Below are positions 8,491-16,826 of a stretch of DNA of 64,000 nucleotides, in pieces. Position 1 is the stretch's first letter; each line of letters starts with the position of its first letter. Source of the DNA: Candidatus Ulvibacter alkanivorans (GTDB lineage Bacteria > Bacteroidota > Bacteroidia > Flavobacteriales > Flavobacteriaceae); NCBI RefSeq assembly GCF_003333325.1, contig NZ_QOLC01000066.1, positions 36,939 to 100,938 of the forward strand, written 5' to 3'. The translations under genes were made by a program, and so were the position numbers. Under the pieces are notes generated by a model. The model worked only from the letters and a program-made list of their open reading frames with translations, made no database searches and was not told the DNA's origin.

Positions 8491-11400
8491 ATGAAAAAAA
8501 CTACGATTATGTGGTGCTTCGTGATGTGCTGTATTGGACTCACGTATGCGCAAACACCTCAGAATAATGATGAGGCAGAGTTGGCAGCATACAATGCTTC
8601 CAAACAATCCACCACGACATCCTCTATTGATGTGTTACTGAATAAATTAGCAGCATTAGAGGACCACAACGGAAACTTTCTTGATCACTTCACAGCTGCA
8701 GAAGCAGAAATTCTTAGAAGTTATTTCAAGCAACAAAACCGGTCTTCTGCAATGGCAGACTTTATTCCTACCGCAGGGGCGACAGAAACGTTTACTCCTA
8801 CAGTAGGTGACTTCTTTTTTGATCCAGGAGGACCAGGAGGAAGTACAACGGGAGGATCACCCGGAAATTACCCGAACTGTAATTGTACTACAACTACAAC
8901 TCTTGCAGGAGTAACTGAAATTGACTTTTTGTATTATAGTATCAATAATACATTTGATTTTCTAATGATTTACGATGGGGTAGATAATACTGCTCCGTTA
9001 ATTTTTGATAGTGTACCAGGCGATATTGATGATCTAGCAGAATTGATGGCTGCAAACGGAGGCTCTTCTGTATTTACAGGTACTTCAGGAAATATTACTT
9101 TTGAATTTTTTGCTTCTGGAGTAGTAGATTACGGCGGATGGGAAGTTGAAATTCTTGCAGCAGGACCACCACCGGCATTCCCGGCACCGTATTGCGGGCC
9201 ACTTGACTTTCCAGTTGATGTAGAGCCTATCACTTTAGTAGACGTTGCAGGTATCAGTAATGTAACAGATCCAGTCGTGAACGGTACTCCGGCTCACGAA
9301 GATTTTACAGCGATTTCTGGAGATGTTGAACAAGGTATGAGTTATACAATCGCCTTAGAAGGTAACACGGCAGGTAATTTTACCAATCGCTTTGCTGTAT
9401 TTATCGACTGGGATCAAAATGATATCCTAGATGATGCAGGCGAAGTTTATGAAATTACCCAAACAATTGTTAACTCAAATGGAACTGATGGTCAACAAGC
9501 TATTGGGACCATCGATGTACCAATGGGTGCTCTTGAAGGAACCACACGTATGCGTGTTAAGAAAATTTTTGGTACTTCCAATTATTTAGACCCATGTTCA
9601 GGCGCAAGTTTTGGACAAGCCGAAGACTATTCTATTAACGTAACTGCCGGAGGTGGCGGAGGTTTAGGCCCTGCAACTGCCTATGCAGTTGATAATTCAC
9701 AAGTGTTATTTGGAAGTTTTGATACTACCATGCCAGCTGTATTTAATGCAATTGGTCCATCACCGGACCCAGCACCGGATTTCGAAGGAGCAGGAGCTGT
9801 TGATATCGATGGAAATGCATATGCTTTAGTGAATACAGGTGATTTCTACAGTGTAGATATCGATACTGGTGTATATACATTATTAGGAACCTTAGCTCCA
9901 CCAGCTGGTGAGACTTGGGTTGGATTAGAATTTGATTCTTCCACAGGAACACTTTATGGTGTGTCTGGAGTTATCAATTCTGGATCTACATTAAGTACGA
10001 TCGATATTGGAGCACTTACTGCAACACCTGTGGGTGCCACAGGAATGTTAGGTGCTGTTGCTTTCGCCATTGATGGTGCTAGTGTTGGATATGCATTCGA
10101 TATTGTAGATGATCAGATATATTCTATCGATCTTACTACCGGTGCAGCTACCGCATTAGGACCTGCCGGATTTAATGGTAACTTTGGTCAAGGAATGGGG
10201 TACGATATCAATTCTGATACTGTATTTATGACAGCATTCAATGCAACCGTATTCGATTCAGAATTCCGTTCTGTAAATACAACTACGGGTGCAACAACGC
10301 TCGTAGATCAAATGGAGCCTGCAGCCCTTACACAATACGCTTGGGTAGGTATTCCTGAAGTAAGAGATAACGATCTTTGTGATGACGCCATGGCAGTAGC
10401 TTGTGGTGATGTTGTTTCTGATGATACTTCAGACGGAAATACCGATTCTAACGGAGACGGTTCTCCAGATGAGTGGTATTCGTACACAGGAACAGGTGAT
10501 CCTCAAATTGTAACCGTTTCACTTTGTGGCTCGTCTTTCGATACAATCCTTACAGTTTATGAAGACTGTACATTAGCAAATGAAATTGTTTCTAACGACG
10601 ATTCTTGTGGATTGCAGTCTGAAGTTTCTTTCTACGCAGATGGAACATCTACTTACTATATAGCTGTTGATGGTTTTGGAGGTGCAAGTGGTGCTTTCGA
10701 TCTAGCGGTTACTTGTGTTGATCCGTTACCAAACGATGTTTGTGATACGGCCGAAGCTATTTCTTGTGGTGATACCGTAATGGGAACTACGATCATGGCA
10801 ACAGACGATGATAATGCATCAGAATGTGGAACAACAATTTCTGCTCCAGGAGTTTGGTACGTATATGAAGATACTACAAACCTAGTAACAGATATTAATG
10901 TTTCTACTTGTAGTGCAAATACCGATTACGACACTAAGATCAATGTGTATACAGGAGATGACTGTGGTAACTTGATTTGTGTAGCTGGTAATGATGATTC
11001 TCCTAACTGTACAAATTTCCAGTCGGAAGTTGATTTCCAAAGTGATGGAAACTCTACCTACTATATCTTAGTACAAGGATTTGGAGGGGCTACCGGTAAC
11101 TTCGAGTTGAGTATGAACTGTATTCCGGTTCCTCCACCAAACGATATGATCGCAAACTCTATCGATGTGGATGAAATTGGATTCCCTTATACCGATCCAG
11201 ATGTAGCAATGCCTGCGGCAACAGTGGAAGCTGGAAACCCAACAGGATGTAACATCGACGGTGCATTAGGAGTATGGTATAACTTTGTTTCTGAAGGTGA
11301 CGGTGAGGTAACTGCTTCAATTGTTACTCCAGCAGGACCAAGCTCTGTAACGTTCTACTACGCACCAGATGAGAATGCAACTGAATCTGATCTAGAATTA

Positions 11401-11781
11401 GTGTTGCAAAACTCTAACCAGTGTGTGTCCGGTACATCAGCAATGATCACCACCGATCCTGGTCAAGCGTATTATGTGTACGTTGTGAACCAAGGCGGAA
11501 GAACGGATATTACTATCGACGGAGTAAACCTTGGAACCGATGAGAACACTATAGAAGGATTCTCATTCTATCCAAACCCTGCCGATACTACGCTTAATTT
11601 ACGCGCAGTAGATAATATTGAAACGGTAGCATTGTACAATATCTTAGGTCAAAAAGTAATTGACCAAACGATAGGTGCAACAAGCTCAGAGATCAATATT
11701 GCTTCTCTCGCAGCAGGAACCTACGTAATGAAGGTTACTGTAAATGGAGAGACAGGAACTTACAAGGTTCTTAAGAAGTAA
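8491..11781 (+). CDS. Secreted multidomain T9SS cargo with GEVED and type A sorting domains
   Basis: A 1096-residue surface or secreted protein. A signal peptide (about 1-20, ending TYAQ) is followed by a CUB-like beta domain (about 95-228, FLMIYDG and GGWEVEIL), a GEVED domain (about 232-386, FIDWDQNDILDDAGEVYE and GQAEDYSI), a beta-propeller-like DUF4394-type stretch (about 396-623), three PPC-like beta domains each opening with ND (about 626, 748 and 884; the first two with paired cysteines), and a C-terminal type A sorting domain (about 1021-1096: FSFYPNPA, YNILGQKV, LAAGTYVMKV, YKVLKK). No catalytic domain is visible, so it is likely an adhesin or matrix protein. Such cargo is exported across the outer membrane by the type IX system and the sorting domain is removed. 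It has its own promoter and terminator. Confidence 0.88.
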   Translation: MKKTTIMWCFVMCCIGLTYAQTPQNNDEAELAAYNASKQSTTTSSIDVLLNKLAALEDHNGNFLDHFTAAEAEILRSYFKQQNRSSAMADFIPTAGATETFTPTVGDFFFDPGGPGGSTTGGSPGNYPNCNCTTTTTLAGVTEIDFLYYSINNTFDFLMIYDGVDNTAPLIFDSVPGDIDDLAELMAANGGSSVFTGTSGNITFEFFASGVVDYGGWEVEILAAGPPPAFPAPYCGPLDFPVDVEPITLVDVAGISNVTDPVVNGTPAHEDFTAISGDVEQGMSYTIALEGNTAGNFTNRFAVFIDWDQNDILDDAGEVYEITQTIVNSNGTDGQQAIGTIDVPMGALEGTTRMRVKKIFGTSNYLDPCSGASFGQAEDYSINVTAGGGGGLGPATAYAVDNSQVLFGSFDTTMPAVFNAIGPSPDPAPDFEGAGAVDIDGNAYALVNTGDFYSVDIDTGVYTLLGTLAPPAGETWVGLEFDSSTGTLYGVSGVINSGSTLSTIDIGALTATPVGATGMLGAVAFAIDGASVGYAFDIVDDQIYSIDLTTGAATALGPAGFNGNFGQGMGYDINSDTVFMTAFNATVFDSEFRSVNTTTGATTLVDQMEPAALTQYAWVGIPEVRDNDLCDDAMAVACGDVVSDDTSDGNTDSNGDGSPDEWYSYTGTGDPQIVTVSLCGSSFDTILTVYEDCTLANEIVSNDDSCGLQSEVSFYADGTSTYYIAVDGFGGASGAFDLAVTCVDPLPNDVCDTAEAISCGDTVMGTTIMATDDDNASECGTTISAPGVWYVYEDTTNLVTDINVSTCSANTDYDTKINVYTGDDCGNLICVAGNDDSPNCTNFQSEVDFQSDGNSTYYILVQGFGGATGNFELSMNCIPVPPPNDMIANSIDVDEIGFPYTDPDVAMPAATVEAGNPTGCNIDGALGVWYNFVSEGDGEVTASIVTPAGPSSVTFYYAPDENATESDLELVLQNSNQCVSGTSAMITTDPGQAYYVYVVNQGGRTDITIDGVNLGTDENTIEGFSFYPNPADTTLNLRAVDNIETVALYNILGQKVIDQTIGATSSEINIASLAAGTYVMKVTVNGETGTYKVLKK

Positions 11782-11806
11782 TTTTTTCATAGTAAATTGT
11801 GTAAAA

Positions 11807-11840
11807 GCCATCTGCGTTTCGCAGGTGGCTTTTTCTTTTT
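11807..11840 (+). terminator. Terminator of the T9SS cargo gene
   Basis: Nine-base arms GCCATCTGC and GCAGGTGGC (one G-T pair) with loop GTTTC, then a T-rich run to 11840. Immediately followed by the next promoter's -7 box. Confidence 0.88.
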
Positions 11841-11842
11841 AG

Positions 11843-11850
11843 TACCTTTG
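11843..11850 (+). promoter_or_regulatory. -7 element of the GT2-ybbR-coaE operon (TACCTTTG)
   Basis: Exact TAnnTTTG ending 4 nt before the first ATG of the glycosyltransferase. Predicted transcription start (about 11855-11857) lies at or after that ATG, which suggests translation begins at the next in-frame ATG, 11864. No good TTG at -33. Confidence 0.5.
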
Positions 11851-11854
11851 CGTA

Positions 11855-12856
11855 ATGTCGCTTATGTACTCTTTTGTAATACCCGTCTACAATCGCCCCG
11901 AGGAGATCCAAGAACTGTTAGAAAGTTTTTTGGCCCTTACCTATACAAAACCGTATGAGATCGTAATTGTTGAGGATGGCTCTTCGGAAACTTCCGAAGA
12001 AATAGTGAAAAAGTATAAAGATAAACTACCCATTTCGTACTATTTTAAACCGAATTCAGGTCCCGGTCCGTCAAGAAATTATGGAATGCAACGGGCAAAA
12101 GGGAACTACTTTATTATTTTAGACAGTGACTGTTTGCTGCCCCCTCATTATTTATCGACAGTAGCTAAATACTTGGAAAACGACTATTACGATTGTTACG
12201 GCGGAGCCGATGCTGCCCACAGCAGCTTTACAGCATTACAGAAAGCCATAAACTATGTAATGACCTCATTTCTTACTACAGGGGGCATACGTGGCAAAAG
12301 CAAGCAAGTTCACCATTTTGAGCCACGTAGTTTTAATATGGGTATTTCGAAAATAGCTTTTGAGAAAACGGCTGGCTTCGGAAAAATTCATCCTGGGGAG
12401 GACCCTGATCTATCGCAACGTATCGAAAAGAACGGTTTTAAAACGACCTTTATCCCTAATGCCTTTGTATATCACAAACGCAGAATCTCTTGGAAAAAAT
12501 TCTATACGCAAGTGAAAAAATTTGGATTGGTTCGACCCATACTAACTACTTGGCATCCAAATTCTGCAAAAATCACATTTTGGTTTCCAAGTGTATTTGT
12601 GTTGTTCTCTATGGCTTCAGTAGTGTTCGCTATTGCAGTGCATTGGATGTTTATCCTGCCTTTACTGTTGTACGTAGGTGCTATAGGCATCGATTCAACC
12701 TTCAAAAATAAAAGTGCCTATATTGGCCTTTTATCTATGTTCGCTGTGTTTGTACAGTTTTTTGGCTACGGACTCGCTTTTCTACAAGCTACATTTTTTA
12801 TACGGCTCCTTAAAAAGAATCCGCAACAACAGTATCCGAAGTTGTTTTTTGACTAA
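11855..12856 (+). CDS. Family 2 glycosyltransferase, membrane-associated
   Basis: Transfers a sugar from a nucleotide-sugar donor; acceptor unknown. A GT-A fold occupies residues 1-230: FVIPVYNRPEE opening, nucleotide-binding Glu40-Asp41-Gly, metal-binding Asp90-Ser-Asp92, and the HPGEDPDLSQRI segment (ExxD/DLSxR type) near 185-195. Two or three hydrophobic helices follow (about 240-300), so it is anchored in the inner membrane. The start may be 11864 (M4, giving MYSFVIPVYN), which fits family N-termini and the promoter position. It is first in an operon with the YbbR-like gene and coaE, so it may act in envelope glycan synthesis, but nothing in the sequence names the product. Confidence 0.85.
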   Translation: MSLMYSFVIPVYNRPEEIQELLESFLALTYTKPYEIVIVEDGSSETSEEIVKKYKDKLPISYYFKPNSGPGPSRNYGMQRAKGNYFIILDSDCLLPPHYLSTVAKYLENDYYDCYGGADAAHSSFTALQKAINYVMTSFLTTGGIRGKSKQVHHFEPRSFNMGISKIAFEKTAGFGKIHPGEDPDLSQRIEKNGFKTTFIPNAFVYHKRRISWKKFYTQVKKFGLVRPILTTWHPNSAKITFWFPSVFVLFSMASVVFAIAVHWMFILPLLLYVGAIGIDSTFKNKSAYIGLLSMFAVFVQFFGYGLAFLQATFFIRLLKKNPQQQYPKLFFD

Positions 12857-12879
12857 CTTCCCTTTATATTGGACATTTC

Positions 12880-13830
12880 ATGGCAACACCTAAAAAAAGA
12901 AACTATAAAACTACCAAACTGAGGTCTTTCTTGTTCTTCATTTTGATAGCAGTATTGTTTTGGGTGCTTACTAAGTTTTCTAAAGAATATACTGCCACGG
13001 TAAGTGCTACCCTACAGTACGTATCTCTTCCCAACACCACACTTTTAGCCGAAGACAACCGGAAAACCATTTCTTTTGATCTTACTGCAAACGGCTTCGA
13101 ATTTCTGTTTCACAAGCTCAACGAACCTATTATACAAATAGAAGTAGCCGAATATTATACAGAAGGAGCATCTGTTGCAACGGTCCCGAAAGAAGAATTG
13201 GGACGCCTTATTACCAATCAGTTGGATAAAAGTGTTTCGGTCAAGAATATTTCAATTAATGAACTCACCATTCAACTAAATGTGATCGTGGTAAAAAAAG
13301 TTCCAGTGCTCGTAAATAGTGACCTCACTTTCAAAAAAGGATTTATGAGCGTGGATAGTATTAGAATTACCCCCGATTCGGTTCAAATTTCCGGTCCTAC
13401 GCCTTTGCTGGATTCGATTCAAGCGGTAGAGACTGAATTGATAAGCGGTTCGGAAATTGAAAACGATATTGAACAAAAAGTAGCTATAGCACCCATTAAG
13501 AGCGAAGAGCTTTCTATTATGCCTTCGGAAGTAACGATTGCGATACATGTTGAAGAATTTGCCGAAAAACAGTTACAATTACCTGTTGAAGTTATCAATC
13601 TTCCCGAATCGATCGAGTTGCAGTTAATACCCAATACGGTAACAGTTACATTTAATGTTTCGATAACAGATTTTAATGCGATCACTGCAAAGAACTTTAA
13701 ACTTATTTGTGATTATACAGAACGTAATGAAGGTGACAATTTTATGGTTGCGAAACTTTCAGAAAAACCAAACGACATCCTAGACGTTGAACTAGGTACA
13801 AAAAAAATTAATTATCTAATATTTAAATGA
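12880..13830 (+). CDS. YbbR-like (CdaR-type) membrane protein
   Basis: A 316-residue protein with a short basic N-terminus, one transmembrane helix (about residues 17-33, FFILIAVLFWVL) and an extracytoplasmic region of three beta-rich YbbR-like repeats (roughly 38-125, 130-225 and 230-310) recognisable by the hydrophobic x-V-x-V alternation and the PxxVxIxGP motif (TPDSVQISGP). In Firmicutes YbbR/CdaR binds and regulates the diadenylate cyclase CdaA; no cdaA is in this window. It lies 23 nt after the glycosyltransferase and overlaps coaE by 4 nt (ATGA), so is tightly coupled to coaE. The function in Bacteroidota is unknown. Confidence 0.82.
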   Translation: MATPKKRNYKTTKLRSFLFFILIAVLFWVLTKFSKEYTATVSATLQYVSLPNTTLLAEDNRKTISFDLTANGFEFLFHKLNEPIIQIEVAEYYTEGASVATVPKEELGRLITNQLDKSVSVKNISINELTIQLNVIVVKKVPVLVNSDLTFKKGFMSVDSIRITPDSVQISGPTPLLDSIQAVETELISGSEIENDIEQKVAIAPIKSEELSIMPSEVTIAIHVEEFAEKQLQLPVEVINLPESIELQLIPNTVTVTFNVSITDFNAITAKNFKLICDYTERNEGDNFMVAKLSEKPNDILDVELGTKKINYLIFK

Positions 13831-14414
13831 AAATTGTCGGACTAACAGGAGGAATAGGAAGCGGTAAAAGTACTGTGGCCAATATGTTCGCCGAACTTGG
13901 GGTGCCGGTTTATATTGCCGACAAAGAAGCACGACGTCTTACAAATACCTCGAAAATCATTCGAAAGAAAGTAGAAAAGTTATTTGGAGCACAAGCGTAT
14001 GTTGATGATAAACTTGATCGTGAATTCATTGCAAGCATTGTTTTTAAAGATGCAGACAAATTAGCGCAACTAAATGAAATTATCCACCCAAAGGTCGCGG
14101 CTCATTTTGCGCGATGGATTAAAAAGCAAGAAGGTCTCTATTGCATTAAAGAAGCTGCGATATTATTTGAAAACGGAGGTTACAAGAAATGTGATAAGAC
14201 TATTTTGGTAACGGCTCCTAAACAAGAACGAATTCGACGGGTTATGGAACGAGATGCCGTAAGTCGAGAGTCGGTAGAAAGCAGAATGCAACACCAATGG
14301 AGTGACAAAGAAAAGAGCGCCTTATCCGATCTGATCATCGAAAATATCTCGCTAGAACAGACTGCAAAAGAAGTGAGATCCACCCATAATTACCTGTTAA
14401 ATTTATACGCATAA
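13827..14414 (+). CDS. coaE: Dephospho-CoA kinase
   Basis: Phosphorylates dephospho-CoA at the 3'-hydroxyl, the last step of coenzyme A synthesis. The 195 residues start with the P-loop GLTGGIGSGKST (5-16), followed by the CoaE adenine/CoA lid elements (VYIADKEARRL, HPKVAAHFARW at about 90-100, KEAAILFENGGY and a TAPKQERIRRVMERDAVS helix). The length fits the family. The start overlaps the ybbR-like stop by 4 nt. CoaE is in a different operon from coaBC, 9 kb away. Confidence 0.95.
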   Translation: MKIVGLTGGIGSGKSTVANMFAELGVPVYIADKEARRLTNTSKIIRKKVEKLFGAQAYVDDKLDREFIASIVFKDADKLAQLNEIIHPKVAAHFARWIKKQEGLYCIKEAAILFENGGYKKCDKTILVTAPKQERIRRVMERDAVSRESVESRMQHQWSDKEKSALSDLIIENISLEQTAKEVRSTHNYLLNLYA

Positions 14415-14476
14415 TACCCATTACGTCATTTTGTTAACATTTGGTTAAACACATAGAACCCTAAATGTTAAAATCT

Positions 14477-14484
14477 TACTTTTG
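14477..14484 (+). promoter_or_regulatory. -7 element of the histidine kinase operon (TACTTTTG)
   Basis: Exact TAnnTTTG ending 4 nt before the ATG at 14489. It overlaps an upstream in-frame ATG (14465), which would therefore not be transcribed, so 14489 is the preferred start. No TTG at -33, so strength is uncertain. Confidence 0.5.
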
Positions 14485-14488
14485 GGTC

Positions 14489-16054
14489 ATGAATAAAAAG
14501 CTTTTTGCTTTACTAATCGCCCTAATGTCCCTCTCGTTATTGGGAATTATTTTTGTTCAAGGGTATTGGATCGCAAATTCGTATCAAACAAAGGATGATC
14601 AGTTTAAAATTAATGTACGTCAAATTCTTAGTTCGGTAGCAAAGAAAATACAAGTAAGGGAGGCGGAAGATTACTATAATCTTTATAGTGGTTTGATCGA
14701 TAGCGCGAACATTCCAGACAATGTCACTATGAGCGAATTGATCTATAAAACACAGAACGATCGCACCAAAGAAACCGTCATATTTTCGGATGGGATTCTC
14801 GCCGAAGATTACAAACTTTCTTCTAGCTTTTTAGACCTTGAAGAAACCGATAGTATACAGTTTAAAAAGTTAACGAATCGAAAAAGTACGACCACCTTCA
14901 AAGAAGGCGTCGACGGCGGTGGCATAACAAAAAGTTATAATGAGTCGTTTAGCCGATTAACCGACTACGAGCGGAGTCATTTCGAACACTTCTTTAAGAA
15001 TATCTCGGCCAAACAACCGTTACATAAAAGAGTAGAAGCCGAAGAAATTGAAGCGAACATACAAAATGAACTGGAGAATTACGGATTGAAGTCGAAGTTC
15101 GAATTCGCGGTGTATAGCAACGGACTGGCGACCAAAGTGCGTTCAAGGAATTTTAATTTGAATCCAGACACGACCTACGATGTCCCCCTTTTTGTGAACG
15201 ATGAAGCCGATACCAGCTATACGCTGTATGTGAATTTCTTCGAAAAGGAGAAATTAGTATTGAATTCTATTCTCGGAATGGCTATTTTATCGCTGGTATT
15301 TACAGGAGTGATCGTCTTGGCCTACGCCAATGCACTCTCCCAAATATTTAAGCAACGACAGATATCACAAATTAAAAGTGATTTCATTAACAATATGACG
15401 CATGAGTTTAAAACACCAATTGCGACCATAAACCTAGCTTTAGATGCGCTTAAGAATCCTAAGGTAAAAGACAATAAAGAGTTTTTATCGCGCTACTTAG
15501 GCATGATCCGAGACGAGAACAGACGCATGCACGCTCAAGTGGAAAATGTATTGCGAATCTCTAAATTAGAGAAGAACGAGTTGGACCTGCCCAAGGAACG
15601 TATTAAACTGCATGAGGTAGTAGAAGATGCGATCACGCACATTAGTTTAATTGTTGAAGATCGTGGCGGGTATGTAAAGACGCATTTCGGTGCCTTGAAA
15701 TCGTCGGTATTGGGGAATGAGTCCCACTTGACCAATGTAGTAGTGAATTTATTGGATAATGCGATCAAATATTCCGAAGGACCACCGAAGATAGACGTGT
15801 TTACAGAGAATGTAAAGAATAGCATTATATTAAAGATCCGTGACCAAGGAATTGGTATGAGTAAAACGGTTCAGAAAAAAATATTTGAAAAATTTTATCG
15901 AGAACATACAGGAGACATTCACAATGTGAAAGGACATGGGCTTGGACTAGCCTATGTAAAACGTATTCTCGATGATCACGATGCGCAAGTATACGTGGAA
16001 AGCGAAAAAGACAAAGGCAGCACCTTTATTATAAAACTACACTTAATATCTTAA
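14489..16054 (+). CDS. Sensor histidine kinase
   Basis: Membrane sensor kinase of the HK/OmpR type, 521 residues from the preferred start. Transmembrane helix 1 is at about 4-24, an extracytoplasmic sensor of about 230 residues follows (no named fold recognised), and helix 2 is at about 258-282. The H-box is FINNMTHEFKTPI with phospho-acceptor His305; then the N-box (VVNLLDNAIKYSEG), G1 box (RDQGIGM) and G2 box (GHGLGLAYV). There is no HAMP domain. An ATG 24 nt upstream (14465) exists, but a -7 box lies inside that stretch. It is followed 4 nt later by its likely cognate response regulator. The stimulus is unknown. Confidence 0.92.
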   Translation: MNKKLFALLIALMSLSLLGIIFVQGYWIANSYQTKDDQFKINVRQILSSVAKKIQVREAEDYYNLYSGLIDSANIPDNVTMSELIYKTQNDRTKETVIFSDGILAEDYKLSSSFLDLEETDSIQFKKLTNRKSTTTFKEGVDGGGITKSYNESFSRLTDYERSHFEHFFKNISAKQPLHKRVEAEEIEANIQNELENYGLKSKFEFAVYSNGLATKVRSRNFNLNPDTTYDVPLFVNDEADTSYTLYVNFFEKEKLVLNSILGMAILSLVFTGVIVLAYANALSQIFKQRQISQIKSDFINNMTHEFKTPIATINLALDALKNPKVKDNKEFLSRYLGMIRDENRRMHAQVENVLRISKLEKNELDLPKERIKLHEVVEDAITHISLIVEDRGGYVKTHFGALKSSVLGNESHLTNVVVNLLDNAIKYSEGPPKIDVFTENVKNSIILKIRDQGIGMSKTVQKKIFEKFYREHTGDIHNVKGHGLGLAYVKRILDDHDAQVYVESEKDKGSTFIIKLHLIS

Positions 16055-16058
16055 AATT

Positions 16059-16775
16059 ATGGAAACTGAAAACAAAAAAATCCTTTTAGTAGAAGACGAT
16101 CCCAACTTTGGGACGGTTTTAAAAGACTATCTGGCAATGAACGATTACGATGTAACCCATGCAAAAAACGGTATGGAAGGCTTCGAAAAGTTTAAAAAAG
16201 ACGACTACGATCTTTGTATCCTAGACGTTATGATGCCGTATAAAGATGGTTTCACCCTCGCCAAAGAGATACGAGAAAAAAATGAAGATGTGCCAATCAT
16301 CTTCTTAACCGCTAAAGCGATGAAAGAAGATGTATTAAAAGGCTACAAGGTGGGCGCCGATGATTACCTGAACAAACCTTTTGATAGCGAAGTGTTATTA
16401 ATGAAGATCAAGGCGATCATTCAACGCAAAGCCACCGACTCTATTGCAGATAGCAAACAATTTGAATTTGAGATTGGAAACTTCTTTTTAAACTCGAAGC
16501 TTCGTTTCTTGACCTATAAAAAAGAGGACCCGATAAAATTATCTCCAAAAGAGAATGAATTACTTCGCTTGTTGGCCTTACATAAGAACGATCTAATGCC
16601 TAGAGAATTGGCACTTACTAAGATCTGGCGCGATGACAACTACTTCACCTCAAGAAGTATGGATGTATATATCGCTAAACTGCGTAAATACCTAAGTAAG
16701 GACGACGGTGTTGAGATCATCAACATTCACGGTGAAGGATTTCGATTGGTCGTTAAAGACGAAGTAGACAACTAA
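16059..16775 (+). CDS. OmpR-family response regulator
   Basis: A 238-residue two-domain regulator. The receiver domain (1-120) has the acidic pocket VEDD (11-14), phospho-acceptor Asp56 in LCILDVMMP, Thr84, and Lys106 in NKPFD. The C-terminal winged helix (about 140-235) carries the SPKENELLRLL recognition segment and the YFTSRSMDVYIAKLRKYL helix, typical of OmpR/PhoB binding to direct repeats. The gene starts 4 nt after the kinase stop and is the last in the operon, ended by a bidirectional terminator. Flavobacterial homologues are mostly uncharacterised; target genes cannot be inferred here. Confidence 0.93.
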   Translation: METENKKILLVEDDPNFGTVLKDYLAMNDYDVTHAKNGMEGFEKFKKDDYDLCILDVMMPYKDGFTLAKEIREKNEDVPIIFLTAKAMKEDVLKGYKVGADDYLNKPFDSEVLLMKIKAIIQRKATDSIADSKQFEFEIGNFFLNSKLRFLTYKKEDPIKLSPKENELLRLLALHKNDLMPRELALTKIWRDDNYFTSRSMDVYIAKLRKYLSKDDGVEIINIHGEGFRLVVKDEVDN

Positions 16776-16800
16776 TTTTTAGGATACATAAAGTGTAGAA

Positions 16801-16826
16801 AGCGCCCTTTTTTAGGGCGTTTTTTG
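16801..16826. terminator. Bidirectional terminator between the response regulator and miaA
   Basis: Arms AGCGCCCT and AGGGCGTT with a TTTTT loop, followed by T's on the plus strand and preceded by A/T-rich DNA for the minus strand. The miaA stop codon (16812-16814) sits in the loop and first arm base, so the end of the miaA reading frame forms half of the hairpin. Confidence 0.8.
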
